Source: Marinomonas flavescens (GTDB lineage Bacteria > Pseudomonadota > Gammaproteobacteria > Pseudomonadales > Marinomonadaceae). From it: 64,000 nucleotides of DNA. The stretch covers positions 55,615-119,614 of the forward strand of contig NZ_SJSB01000011.1 in assembly GCF_004352835.1 (NCBI RefSeq). Direction: 5' to 3'. The translations under genes and the position numbers were made by a program. Positions within the stretch are counted from its first letter, which is position 1; every line of letters starts with the position of its first letter. The notes below the pieces were generated by a model. The model did no database searches, was not told the DNA's origin, and worked only from the letters and a program-made list of their open reading frames with translations. Below, one piece after another: positions 35,249 through 44,782 of this stretch.

Positions 35249-36871
35249 ATGAAGAACACAAAAACATTACTCGCCAGTGCTATTCTTGCGGCGTCTTTTG
35301 GTGCTATGCAAGTTCATGCTGCCGATGTACCGGCTGGCGTAAAACTAGCCAAGGAACAAGTATTGGCTAAAGGTGGCGAAGGTGAACCAGCGACACTAGA
35401 TCCCCAAAAAATCCAAGGTACGCCAGGTTCTTTGCGTGCTCGCGATCTTTTTGAAGGCTTATACAGCGAAGGTAAAGATGGTAAATTAGTACCCGGTGTT
35501 GCCAAAGATTACACCGTCAATAAAGACAATACGGTTTACACCTTCAATCTACGTCATGATGCAAAATGGTCTGACGGCACCCCTGTCACTGCAGAGGATT
35601 TTGTTTACGGCTTCCAACGTCTTGTTAACCCTCAAACGGCCTCTGTTTACTCTTGGTACGCTGCGCTTGCTGGTGTAAAAAACGCACAGAACATCATTGA
35701 TGGCAAAGATAAAGTCTCTTCTCTAGGTGTGAAAGCCCTGGATAAGTACACCTTTCAAGTAACATTGGACCATTCAGTCCCTTACTTTGTAAAAATGACA
35801 GTGAACTCTTCACTCTTTCCAGCACCTAAAAAAACCATCGAGAAATGGGGCGAAGCTTGGACAAAACCAGGTCACCTTGTTAGCAATGGTGCTTACAAAT
35901 TAGACAAATGGATCGTCAATGAAAAAATGGTCTTGGTTCGTAACCATGACTATTGGAACGACAAAAAAACCGTTATCAATCAAGTGACTGTCTTACCCAT
36001 TAAAGATGCAAGCGTTGAATTCAGCCGCTACCAAGCTGGCGATTTAGATATTACATCTAACTCAGGTATCCCAACTAACCGCTACAAATCACTTTTAAAA
36101 TCAACGCCTAAAGAAGTAAAAGTGTCTCCAGCATTAGCCACTTACTACTATGATTTTAATAATCAAAAGCCACCGTTTAACGATGTTCGTGTACGCAAAG
36201 CACTGTCTTATGCGATAGACCGCACTATCATCACTAAATACGTCACTGGCGTTGGCGAAATCCCTGCTTACTCATTTACGCCACCAGATGTTGATGGTTT
36301 TAAAGCAAAAGAACCTGCATACGAAAAATGGACGCAAGCTGAGCGCAATAAAAAAGCCCAAGCACTGCTAAAAGAAGCTGGCTACGATAAGAGTCATCCA
36401 CTTAGCTTTAATCTGCTTTACAACACAGACGAAAACCATAAGAAAATTGCTATCGCGATTGCCTCTATGTGGAAAACAACTTTGGGCGTCAATGCGAAGC
36501 TTGAAAATCAAGAATGGAAAACATTCTTAGATACTCGTAATCTAGGCAACTTCGGCGTGTCGCGTGATGGTTGGTTCGGTGACTACAATGAAGCCTCTAC
36601 TTTCTTAGATTTATTCAAATCCACTAACACCAGTAATAATGCCCACTATAAAAGTGCAGCGTACGATAAGTTAATGGCACAAGCAGCCAAAGCTAATGAC
36701 CCTGCGCCTTTTTATCAAAAAGCCGAAGATTTAGTCATTGATCAAGATATGGCCGTTGCGCCTATCTATCAGTACACAACTAAACGCTTATTGAAAACTT
36801 ACGTAGGCGGTTACAAACCAAATCTTGAAGACAATCTCTATACTCGCGACATGTACATTATCGCTCACTAG
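35249..36871 (+). CDS. oppA: Oligopeptide ABC transporter, periplasmic binding protein
   Basis: 540 residues. The signal peptide is about 1-24 (LAASFGAMQVHA|ADVP). An SBP_bac_5 domain follows, with motifs such as GEPATLDPQKIQGTPGSLRA and YTFNLRHDAKWSDGTPVTAE. It binds peptides in the periplasm for OppBCDF. First gene of the opp operon. Confidence 0.94.
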   Translation: MKNTKTLLASAILAASFGAMQVHAADVPAGVKLAKEQVLAKGGEGEPATLDPQKIQGTPGSLRARDLFEGLYSEGKDGKLVPGVAKDYTVNKDNTVYTFNLRHDAKWSDGTPVTAEDFVYGFQRLVNPQTASVYSWYAALAGVKNAQNIIDGKDKVSSLGVKALDKYTFQVTLDHSVPYFVKMTVNSSLFPAPKKTIEKWGEAWTKPGHLVSNGAYKLDKWIVNEKMVLVRNHDYWNDKKTVINQVTVLPIKDASVEFSRYQAGDLDITSNSGIPTNRYKSLLKSTPKEVKVSPALATYYYDFNNQKPPFNDVRVRKALSYAIDRTIITKYVTGVGEIPAYSFTPPDVDGFKAKEPAYEKWTQAERNKKAQALLKEAGYDKSHPLSFNLLYNTDENHKKIAIAIASMWKTTLGVNAKLENQEWKTFLDTRNLGNFGVSRDGWFGDYNEASTFLDLFKSTNTSNNAHYKSAAYDKLMAQAAKANDPAPFYQKAEDLVIDQDMAVAPIYQYTTKRLLKTYVGGYKPNLEDNLYTRDMYIIAH

Positions 36872-36888
36872 GATAGTCCTGCACTCTT

Positions 36889-36914
36889 CCCAGCGTAGTC
36901 ATGCGCTGGGTCTT
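36889..36914 (+). terminator. Hairpin between oppA and oppB (probable partial terminator)
   Basis: CCCAGCG (36889-36895) and CGCTGGG (36904-36910) form a 7-base stem followed by TCTTT. A second small GC hairpin (GCCGC...GCGGC) follows near 36940-36955. Placement after the binding-protein gene mirrors the aapJ-aapQ hairpin at 25157 and fits differential expression of oppA. Confidence 0.55.
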
Positions 36915-36976
36915 TATTCCCAATTAATGGTTCCTAGTATTAGCCGCCTAGCGGCGACCTAATCAGGTATTTTTTT

Positions 36977-37897
36977 ATGTTCAGATTTATTATAAAGCGC
37001 TTGCTTGAAGCCATTCCAACGTTACTCGCGCTGGTTACTCTTTCTTTCTTTTTGATGCACTTTGCTCCGGGTAGTCCATTTACCTCAGAGCGTGGCGTAC
37101 CGGCCGCAGTAATGGCTAACCTACAAGCCAAGTACCATATGAACGAATCCCTAATGAATCAATATTTTTATTATCTATGGGATTTGCTGCACGGTAACTT
37201 AGGTTATTCATTCCGCTTTACGGATTTCACAATCAATCAACTGGTCGCACAAAGCTTCCCTGTTTCCGCCGAAATCGGCTTTTGGTCTTTTCTCGTTGCT
37301 ATCACTTTTGGTGTACTGTGCGGCGTATTTGCTGCTTTACGTCAAAACTCTTGGTTAGATTATGCCGTTATGTCCTTTGCTAACGTCGGCATGGTACTGC
37401 CTAATTTCGTGATTGCGCCCTTGTGTATTCTATTCTTTTCGATTCAACACCATTGGCTGCCTGCCGGCGGTTGGAATGGAGGTGCTTGGCCATTTTTAAT
37501 TATGCCTGTCATCGCCATGTCCACCAGCTACATAGCACAAATTGCCCGTATTACCCGTGGCAGCATGATAGAAACCATGCACTCCAACTTTATTCGTACG
37601 GCTCGAGCCAAAGGCTTACCGAAGTCACGCATTATTATTCGCCATGCGCTTCGCCCTGCTATGTTGCCAGTCGTATCCTATCTTGGCCCTGCGTTTGTCG
37701 GCATTGTCACTGGTTCTGTGGTTGTCGATCAGTTTTTTGGAACTGGTGGTATCGGCCAGCACTTTGTAAACGGCGCCATCAACCGTGACTATTCCATGGT
37801 GATGGGAATCACTATTTTGATTGGCACGCTGACCATCCTTTTCAACGCCATTGTCGACATTTTATATGTCTTCATTGACCCTAAAATTCGTTATTAG
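36977..37897 (+). CDS. oppB: Oligopeptide ABC transporter permease OppB
   Basis: 306 residues, the normal OppB length. N-terminus FIIKRLLEAIPTLLALVTLSF, six membrane helices, and the EAA-type loop RTARAKGLPKSRIIIRHALR (about 211-230). It is 105 bases after oppA and 11 before oppC. Confidence 0.95.
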   Translation: MFRFIIKRLLEAIPTLLALVTLSFFLMHFAPGSPFTSERGVPAAVMANLQAKYHMNESLMNQYFYYLWDLLHGNLGYSFRFTDFTINQLVAQSFPVSAEIGFWSFLVAITFGVLCGVFAALRQNSWLDYAVMSFANVGMVLPNFVIAPLCILFFSIQHHWLPAGGWNGGAWPFLIMPVIAMSTSYIAQIARITRGSMIETMHSNFIRTARAKGLPKSRIIIRHALRPAMLPVVSYLGPAFVGIVTGSVVVDQFFGTGGIGQHFVNGAINRDYSMVMGITILIGTLTILFNAIVDILYVFIDPKIRY

Positions 37898-37908
37898 AGC
37901 GACTCACT

Positions 37909-38835
37909 ATGATGACAAGTAAAGATAAAGTCGCGGCTGTCGAGCAATTCGCCGAAAAGGTGGTCGAAGTAGAAGGCCGCAGTTTATGGCAAGACGCTCG
38001 CCGTCGTTTCTTCACCAACAAAGCCGCCGTGGCCAGTTTGATTATATTAGTTATTATCGCGGCCCTGTCTATTTTTGGCCCATTATTAAGCCAATGGAAT
38101 TACGCGGATATCGATTGGACTGCCCTGTCTGATATTTCCGTTTTAGGCCGTCCAAACATTGCTTCTGGACACTATTTTGGTACCGACCCTCTTGGCCGTG
38201 ATATTTTTGTTCGTACTATGCAAGGCGGCCAAATCTCTTTAATGGTCGGTATTTTAGGCAGTTTCGTCGCGGTTGTGATTGGCACCTTTTATGGCGCGAC
38301 GTCTGGCTACCTTGGTGGTCGTGTCGACAGCTTAATGATGCGTTTCCTAGAGATCCTTAACTCTTTCCCATTCATGTTTTTCGTCATCATCTTGATGACC
38401 GTCTTCGGGCGGAATATCTTATTGATCTTTATCGCTATTGGCGCCGTCTCTTGGTTAGACATGGCAAGGATAGTTCGCGGTCAAACGTTAAGCTTGAAAA
38501 ACAAAGAATACATCGAAGCGGCTTACGCCGGTGGTGTCTCTACGCCAAAAATCATCGCTCGTCACATAGTACCAAACGTACTGGGTGTGGTTATTGTTTA
38601 TGCGACTTTGCTAGTACCAAACATGATTTTGTTAGAGTCCTTTATCAGCTTTTTAGGCCTTGGGGTACAAGAGCCTATGACCAGCTGGGGGGCACTGATT
38701 TCAGAAGGTGCACCGAATATGGAAGTGGCCGTCTGGCAAATGGCTTGGCCTTTAGGCTTCCTTGTCGTCACACTATTTTGTTTTAACTTCCTAGGCGACG
38801 GTTTACGCGACGCTCTAGATCCAAAAGACCGCTAG
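37909..38835 (+). CDS. oppC: Oligopeptide ABC transporter permease OppC
   Basis: 308 residues. An N-terminal OppC_N segment (SLWQDARRRFFTNKAAVASL) is followed by the membrane core with HYFGTDPLGRDIFVRTMQGG and the EAA loop EAAYAGGVSTPKIIARHIVP. It forms the channel with OppB. AGGAGG near its stop serves oppD. Confidence 0.95.
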   Translation: MMTSKDKVAAVEQFAEKVVEVEGRSLWQDARRRFFTNKAAVASLIILVIIAALSIFGPLLSQWNYADIDWTALSDISVLGRPNIASGHYFGTDPLGRDIFVRTMQGGQISLMVGILGSFVAVVIGTFYGATSGYLGGRVDSLMMRFLEILNSFPFMFFVIILMTVFGRNILLIFIAIGAVSWLDMARIVRGQTLSLKNKEYIEAAYAGGVSTPKIIARHIVPNVLGVVIVYATLLVPNMILLESFISFLGLGVQEPMTSWGALISEGAPNMEVAVWQMAWPLGFLVVTLFCFNFLGDGLRDALDPKDR

Positions 38836-38844
38836 GAGGACCTA

Positions 38845-39837
38845 ATGAACTCATTGAAAACCGATAATATTTTAGAGGTTGATAATCTGCGGGTGAACTT
38901 TAAAACACCAGATGGATTAGTGACCGCTGTAAATGACTTGAATTTTGACCTAGCACAAGGGGAAACCTTAGGCATCGTAGGTGAATCTGGCTCTGGTAAA
39001 AGCCAGACCGCATTTGCCTTAATGGGGCTATTAGCAGGCAATGGCATTATTGAAGGAGAGGCGCGTTTTGAAGGGCAAAACATTCTGACTCTGAATGAAA
39101 GAGCCATGAACAAAATTCGTTCTGAAAAAATTGCCATGATCTTCCAAGATCCAATGACCTCATTAAACCCTTATATGAAGGTCGGCAAGCAACTAATGGA
39201 AGTGCTGATTTTACACAAAGGCATGAACAAAGCGGATGCCTTTGAAGCCTCGGTAAAAATGCTCGACGCGGTAAAAATGCCAGAAGCTCGCAAGCGTATG
39301 AACATGTACCCACATGAATTTTCAGGTGGTATGCGCCAACGAGTCATGATTGCTATGGCATTGCTGTGCCAACCAAAGTTATTAATAGCGGATGAGCCGA
39401 CTACGGCTTTAGACGTGACCGTTCAAGCACAGATTTTGACCTTGTTGAATGAACTAAAAGCCGAGTTTAATACCTCTATTATTATGATTACTCATGATTT
39501 AGGTGTTGTAGCGGGGCTGTGTGACAAAGTATTAGTCATGTACGCTGGCCGAACCATGGAGTACGGCCTAACAGAAGACGTATTCTACCGACCAACTCAC
39601 CCTTATACTCAAGGCTTGCTAGAAGCCATTCCTCGTCTCGATGCCAATGATGAAGTGCTCGCCACCATCGCGGGGAACCCACCCAATTTATTAAACCTTC
39701 CCGTTGGTTGTCCGTTCCAAGAACGCTGCCAGTTTGTTGAAGATCGTTGCCGTAAAGAAGCACCTGTTCTAGAGGAATACCAACCAGGTAAATTACGCGC
39801 TTGTCACAAACCTATTAATGGGGAGGCGATGCTATGA
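38845..39837 (+). CDS. oppD: Oligopeptide ABC transporter ATPase OppD
   Basis: 330 residues. Walker A GESGSGKSQ, Q-loop FQDPMTSLNP, signature EFSGGMRQRVMIAMA, Walker B LLIADEPTTALDVT. The C-terminal oligopeptide-transporter domain has cysteines (CPFQERCQFVEDRC) that may bind an iron-sulfur cluster as in DppD-type ATPases. It overlaps oppF by four bases. Confidence 0.95.
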   Translation: MNSLKTDNILEVDNLRVNFKTPDGLVTAVNDLNFDLAQGETLGIVGESGSGKSQTAFALMGLLAGNGIIEGEARFEGQNILTLNERAMNKIRSEKIAMIFQDPMTSLNPYMKVGKQLMEVLILHKGMNKADAFEASVKMLDAVKMPEARKRMNMYPHEFSGGMRQRVMIAMALLCQPKLLIADEPTTALDVTVQAQILTLLNELKAEFNTSIIMITHDLGVVAGLCDKVLVMYAGRTMEYGLTEDVFYRPTHPYTQGLLEAIPRLDANDEVLATIAGNPPNLLNLPVGCPFQERCQFVEDRCRKEAPVLEEYQPGKLRACHKPINGEAML

Positions 39838-40838
39838 ACAACTCAACAAATACTGTTTTAATGGATGTGAAGAACCTAAAAGTTCACTTCAATATTAAAT
39901 CTGACAACGCATGGCCATGGCAAAAAGGCCAAGCTTTAAAGGCGGTTGATGGCGTTGACCTCACCATTTACGAAGGTGAAACTTTAGGTGTCGTGGGTGA
40001 GTCTGGTTGTGGTAAATCTACACTCGCACGCGCGCTGCTACGCCTTGTTCCCATTACTGATGGTAATGTTGTCTGGTTAGGCCAAGATTTAACGGATCTC
40101 GACAAAAAGCAAATGCGCGACAAACGACAAGAACTGCAAATGATCTTTCAAGATCCATTGGCGTCGTTAAATCCACGCATGACGGTCGGCGATATCATCG
40201 CCGAGCCGTTAAACACTTTTAAACCGCATCTGTCCAAACAGGAAGTAAAAGACCAAGTACGCGCCATCATGGATCGCGTTGGCCTTCTGCCTAATGTGAT
40301 TAACCGCTACCCTCATGAATTCTCAGGTGGCCAATGCCAACGCATTGGTATCGCTCGTGCTTTGATTCTGAAGCCAAAGCTTGTGGTCTGTGATGAACCC
40401 GTTTCCGCATTGGACGTGTCTATCCAAGCACAAGTAGTAAATTTGCTAAAAGAGTTACAAGCCGAAATGGGCTTATCTCTGGTGTTTATCGCGCATGATT
40501 TAAGTGTCGTTAAACATATTTCAGATCGCGTACTCGTTATGTATCTTGGTAATGCGGTTGAACTAGCCAGCAAGCACGCTTTGTACGATAACCCACGTCA
40601 TCCCTATACCAAGGCATTATTATCTGCGGTACCAGTACCCGATCCAAAACGTGAGCGTAATAAAAAAATTCAGCTACTAATGGGAGATCTACCTTCGCCG
40701 ATCAATCCGCCTTCTGGCTGCGTGTTTCGTACTCGCTGCCCATACGCCAATGAAGACTGTGCGAAACAAAAACCGGCGTTAGAAAAACTATCAGAAGAGC
40801 ATCAAGCCGCTTGTATCCGACTCGCTGATATCGCGTAA
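39834..40838 (+). CDS. oppF: Oligopeptide ABC transporter ATPase OppF
   Basis: 334 residues. Walker A GESGCGKST, signature EFSGGQCQRIGIARALI, Walker B LVVCDEPVSALDVS. The C-terminus has the Cys pattern CVFRTRCPYANEDC. The second ATPase of the opp transporter and last gene of the operon. Confidence 0.95.
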   Translation: MNNSTNTVLMDVKNLKVHFNIKSDNAWPWQKGQALKAVDGVDLTIYEGETLGVVGESGCGKSTLARALLRLVPITDGNVVWLGQDLTDLDKKQMRDKRQELQMIFQDPLASLNPRMTVGDIIAEPLNTFKPHLSKQEVKDQVRAIMDRVGLLPNVINRYPHEFSGGQCQRIGIARALILKPKLVVCDEPVSALDVSIQAQVVNLLKELQAEMGLSLVFIAHDLSVVKHISDRVLVMYLGNAVELASKHALYDNPRHPYTKALLSAVPVPDPKRERNKKIQLLMGDLPSPINPPSGCVFRTRCPYANEDCAKQKPALEKLSEEHQAACIRLADIA

Positions 40839-40863
40839 CCCAGCGCCTTCATACTATTCACTC

Positions 40864-40895
40864 AAAACGCCCAATAGAACCTATTGGGCGTTTTA
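40864..40895 (+). terminator. Intrinsic terminator of the opp operon
   Basis: A perfect 14-base stem AAAACGCCCAATAG (40864-40877) / CTATTGGGCGTTTT (40881-40894) with a three-base loop and U-rich tail, 26 bases after oppF. Confidence 0.88.
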
Positions 40896-40993
40896 TTATA
40901 AAAAATGAGGTCGTTTTCCGCCAATTTCTCAGCAATTTCTCAGCACTTTGTTATGATTGATGAACATCAAACCTTTTAAGGAATCATCAATAC

Positions 40994-41500
40994 ATGCGTT
41001 TCCTACTTTTAGTTATTGGTATTCTTTACATCACACCCGTGCTCGCATTATCACCACCAACGGGGCGTGTTCTGCTGACTTTAACAGGGAGTATTACCGA
41101 AACAAACGCAGGCCACACCGCAAAACTAGACAGAAAAATGCTCAATGCTTTACCACGATATAGTATTACAACCAAAAATCCTTGGGTTCATCAAGCCCAT
41201 AAATACAGTGGATTCTCTGCGGTCGACCTGTTAAAACTTACCGGTGGCAAAGGGGATTTATTGCGAATTACTGCGCTCAATAAATACGTTATTGAAATAC
41301 CTATCACAGATTTCACCAAACGCGGAGCCATCTTCGCAATGCGCAAAGACAGCCACCCAATGAGCGTCAGAGAATTAGGCCCTATACTGGTAATGTATCC
41401 TTTTGATGATGACCCAAAGCTAAAAAATGAAACTTATTACTGGCGATCTATTTGGCAAATTAGCACAATTGAAGTGCTTACATCCCCATCCAAGGAATAA
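40994..41500 (+). CDS. Secreted molybdopterin-oxidoreductase-fold protein lacking cysteine
   Basis: 168 residues. The signal peptide is about 1-19 (LLLVIGILYITPVLA|LSPP). The mature part resembles the oxidoreductase molybdopterin-binding fold (FSAVDLLKLTGGKGDLLRIT; ALNKYVIEIPITDF; RELGPILVMYPFDDDPKLK). It contains no cysteine at all, so the Mo-coordinating Cys of sulfite-oxidase enzymes is absent and it is more likely a binding or sensory protein than an enzyme. It is 6 bases before a kinase-like gene, suggesting a periplasmic sensor partner. Function unknown. Confidence 0.75.
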   Translation: MRFLLLVIGILYITPVLALSPPTGRVLLTLTGSITETNAGHTAKLDRKMLNALPRYSITTKNPWVHQAHKYSGFSAVDLLKLTGGKGDLLRITALNKYVIEIPITDFTKRGAIFAMRKDSHPMSVRELGPILVMYPFDDDPKLKNETYYWRSIWQISTIEVLTSPSKE

Positions 41501-41506
41501 AAACAG

Positions 41507-43285
41507 ATGGTAAAGTGGTTTCGAAAATGGCTTCCTACCTCCAAGCTACAACATTGGTATGTTTACGGTCTACTCTCCTTGATCGTAACCATTACCCTAC
41601 TCGCCTCAAGTATTCTTCTTTATTCGTACAATGGAAACCAAGCGACAAAACAACGAATTTATGAAGACTCACTCTGGAATGCACTCCAGTTTCAACTTCA
41701 ATCCTATCGTTTCTTAAATTATCTCGTTCAAATAGACAAAAAAGACCTTCCTCTCAATGGTGCCGCCTACACACAATATGATTTGTTAATGAGTCGAGTA
41801 GATTTGCTACGCAGCGGCGAAGTCGGTTATTTGATTCGAGGCTTAACCGGTGGACGAACAGTGCGCCTGCTTAATATTATTACTGGCGAACTAGAACTCA
41901 TTAGTCTAAATCTATCAAAAATCGAAGAAGGCGATTTGTCCTACCTACAAGACATGACAACTCGACTTAAGCAGCTCGATAATCAAGTTAATGAATTTAC
42001 CATTTTGGTTAGTAAAGGGACCAATTTATATATAGCCAGACAGCGCAGAGCATTAGGCGAGAATCTGGAAAACGTTCGTATTCTAATGATGTGCTTTTTA
42101 GCCAGTTTATTCGTACTATGCTGCTGTATCGCAAAAGGCTTCTCAGTATTTAAAATCAACCAACGCAATAACAAACAGTTACTGATAGATATACAAAATA
42201 TTCATGAAGAAAAAGCGAAAATCTTAACCCTAGTAGCACAAGAAGCGCGGCCACAAATTCAGGCATTATTAGGTGTACCTTGCGATAATACAGAGTCTTC
42301 AAATAGCATCAAAGAGTCTGCGAACGAGCTGCTTCATACGATTAATATGTTTACTGATTTGGCATTAATCGATATCAAAAAATTGAGCTTAGACATCACC
42401 ACAGAATCGCTACAAAAGAACCTAGATGACTATGTGCAAATTTTTTCATCCAAACTCCAACGCAAAGGCGTAACCTTGGTTAGTTACATTGACCCAGCGT
42501 TACCGGATGTTATTGGCCTCGACTTTAAACGTCTAAAAGAAATAATTTTAGAACTGCTTCTAAATGCAATAAAACACACACCTGAAGGCAGTATCAGTAT
42601 CAATGTTAGGCCTTCTAGCTTAACGCCAACACAGCAACCTCTGAACTTAGAGAACAGACGTATCGGCATATTACAAATAGCGATAAAAGATACTGGCTTT
42701 GGTTTAGAACACGCAATACAAGATACCTTACGCGCCTCGCCTACTACTCAAGACAACCAGCCACTTATATTACAAAATAATATAGGTCTTGGACTTTCTC
42801 TTTGTTACCGCTTAGTCCATCTTATGAGGGGTGAAATTCATTTTTCCAGCGAAGCCACATCAGGCACTGAGTTCTGGGTAGATATTCCTTATGAAGTCAG
42901 CCAATCGTCGCCTGAAAATATAAGTCTATACTCTTGTCCAGATCCTAAACGAGCACTTATTTTCACAACAGATAACCACTTAGCAAACGCGTTACGCCTA
43001 CAACTATCAAGTTTTAATATTGAAGCAAATCGCTACTTAGAAGGCCCTTACTATGATGATGAAGATCTCGATCTTGTCATCATTATGGACAGCAACCTCA
43101 TCAGTCCTGAAATAGAATCTAATATTAAGCAGTGGCAAAAGAATGGCACTTTTGTATTGTATGATCACCAACTAACAAAGGATGTTCAAAACAAAGCATA
43201 TGCAGCAAAAGCACAAAGCCTGTCTTTTCCTTTAACGCAGTCGCGCCTAAATGGTCTGATAATGGATGCGTTCAAGACAGATTAA
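41507..43285 (+). CDS. Membrane histidine-kinase-like protein lacking the H-box histidine
   Basis: 592 residues. Membrane helices at about 17-40 and 191-211 enclose a 150-residue extracytoplasmic domain. The position of the H-box reads LTLVAQEARPQIQALL, with Gln245 where SHE kinases carry His. The ATPase part looks functional: N-box ELLLNAIKHTPEG, G1 IKDTGFGLE, G2 NNIGLGLSLCYRLV. The last 120 residues (KRALIFTTDNHLANALRLQL; DLVIIMDSN) look like a degenerate receiver. It may bind ATP and signal without autophosphorylation, or partner another kinase. Coupled to the Cys-free protein upstream. Confidence 0.78.
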   Translation: MVKWFRKWLPTSKLQHWYVYGLLSLIVTITLLASSILLYSYNGNQATKQRIYEDSLWNALQFQLQSYRFLNYLVQIDKKDLPLNGAAYTQYDLLMSRVDLLRSGEVGYLIRGLTGGRTVRLLNIITGELELISLNLSKIEEGDLSYLQDMTTRLKQLDNQVNEFTILVSKGTNLYIARQRRALGENLENVRILMMCFLASLFVLCCCIAKGFSVFKINQRNNKQLLIDIQNIHEEKAKILTLVAQEARPQIQALLGVPCDNTESSNSIKESANELLHTINMFTDLALIDIKKLSLDITTESLQKNLDDYVQIFSSKLQRKGVTLVSYIDPALPDVIGLDFKRLKEIILELLLNAIKHTPEGSISINVRPSSLTPTQQPLNLENRRIGILQIAIKDTGFGLEHAIQDTLRASPTTQDNQPLILQNNIGLGLSLCYRLVHLMRGEIHFSSEATSGTEFWVDIPYEVSQSSPENISLYSCPDPKRALIFTTDNHLANALRLQLSSFNIEANRYLEGPYYDDEDLDLVIIMDSNLISPEIESNIKQWQKNGTFVLYDHQLTKDVQNKAYAAKAQSLSFPLTQSRLNGLIMDAFKTD

Positions 43286-43415
43286 ATGAAAACAACATTA
43301 GCCTGCATTGTTTATTGGCAAGGTAGGATGCTTGGATTGGAGATATTAGCCCAAAGATAATACGCTTTTCTCTAGGCTAATATTTAATGATTACAACATG
43401 TTAGACTTTCGAGGA

Positions 43416-43916
43416 CTAAAAAGACCAACCAAAATCCGTTGCGGCTACAAACGTTTCAACTAGACGCTCAAGACCCGCTTGGTCTACCTCAGAAAAACGC
43501 CCTGTTTTTGGACTGTCCATATCAAATACGCCAATCAAATGACCATCAACTATGATAGGGATAACCACTTCAGAGGCCGATGCTGAATCACATGCAATAT
43601 GGCCTTCAAATGCATAAACGTCTTCGATGCGTTGAGTTTCTTTAGTCTGAGCCGCGGCACCACAAACACCTCTTCCGAAAGGAATACGAGTGCAGGCCAC
43701 TTTACCAACATAAGGCCCTAGAACCAGCTCTTTACTACGAGCAAAGTAGAAACCAGACCAATTAAGATCGGCGACTGTCTGCATAATAAACGCAGAAAAT
43801 TGTGCTGCATTGCATATCAAATCACGCTCGCCAGAAAGCAAAGCCATCAGCTGACCATTCAGTTCCTGATACTGTATTTCTGGTGTTGTATTTGAGTCGA
43901 TTTCTATCTCAAACAT
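43416..43916 (-). CDS. msrC: Free methionine-(R)-sulfoxide reductase (GAF fold)
   Basis: 166 residues. A single GAF domain has the three signature cysteines: Cys75 (GKVACTRIPFG), Cys85 (GRGVCGAAAQ) and Cys109 (EGHIACDSAS). These match fRMsr (E. coli YebR/MsrC), which reduces free Met-(R)-sulfoxide during oxidative stress. Monocistronic, with no obvious terminator. Confidence 0.93.
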   Translation of the reverse strand: MFEIEIDSNTTPEIQYQELNGQLMALLSGERDLICNAAQFSAFIMQTVADLNWSGFYFARSKELVLGPYVGKVACTRIPFGRGVCGAAAQTKETQRIEDVYAFEGHIACDSASASEVVIPIIVDGHLIGVFDMDSPKTGRFSEVDQAGLERLVETFVAATDFGWSF

Positions 43917-44071
43917 GGGATGTTACCTAGTCAATGTATATAGGGGCAGATAATAGGCAAACTACGGCAAAGAGCCAACATTGAATAAGCAAAAGAAAGG
44001 GAAATAGTAAGATAGAAGAAGCTAAGCGACTCTTTGTCGAAACAAGACCTCAGAGTCGCCCAAGTCGTGAA

Positions 44072-44782
44072 TTATCCGTTCACTTGTGCGTCAATTTCAT
44101 TAGCAGGAACATGACGAACGTCGATTCCTTTAACCATGAACACCAAGTGTTGGCAAACATTACGCGAATGATCACCAATACGCTCTAAAGAACGCAAAAC
44201 CCAAATGACGTTTAACACGCGAGAAATACTACGTGGATCTTCCATCATGTAAGTTACTAAAGAGCGAAGTGCCGTTTTGTACTCTTCGTCTACCATGCGG
44301 TCTTGCTTCACTACTGTGATCGCAGCATCGATGTCTAAACGTGCATAAGCATCTAATGTGTCATGGATCATACGAGAAACCATTTGACCAATACGATTGA
44401 TTTCCACATAACCTCGTGGAGATTCACCTTCGTCGATCAACTTAAGCGTGAGCCTAGCAATCTTTTTGGCTTCATCACCCATTCTTTCAAGCTCATTCAC
44501 CGCTTTACTAATAGCCAATACCATTCGCAAATCACCCGCTGCCGGCTGACGTTTTGCTAAGATACGATTACATTCTTGATCAATAATGCCATCCAGCTCG
44601 TTTACCGTTGCATCTTTATCTTTAACGTCTTCTGCTAGAGAACCGTTACTATCAATCAAAGCTTGAACAGAATTCTGTACCTGCAGTTCAACCACACCAC
44701 CCATAGTCAAAAAGTGTTGACGCAAGGCTTCCAACTCATTATTAAACTGTTTTGATGTATGGTCTGATGTTAACTCTTTCAT
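44072..44782 (-). CDS. phoU: Phosphate-specific transport regulator PhoU
   Basis: 236 residues, with two PhoU three-helix repeats (about 15-105 and 120-210) bearing the acidic motifs ELERMGDEAKKIARL and SLERIGDHSRNVCQHL. It damps PhoR signalling when phosphate is plentiful. It is usually the last gene of pstSCAB-phoU, but no pst gene is visible beside it here. Downstream is msrC on the same strand after 155 bases. Confidence 0.95.
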   Translation of the reverse strand: MKELTSDHTSKQFNNELEALRQHFLTMGGVVELQVQNSVQALIDSNGSLAEDVKDKDATVNELDGIIDQECNRILAKRQPAAGDLRMVLAISKAVNELERMGDEAKKIARLTLKLIDEGESPRGYVEINRIGQMVSRMIHDTLDAYARLDIDAAITVVKQDRMVDEEYKTALRSLVTYMMEDPRSISRVLNVIWVLRSLERIGDHSRNVCQHLVFMVKGIDVRHVPANEIDAQVNG

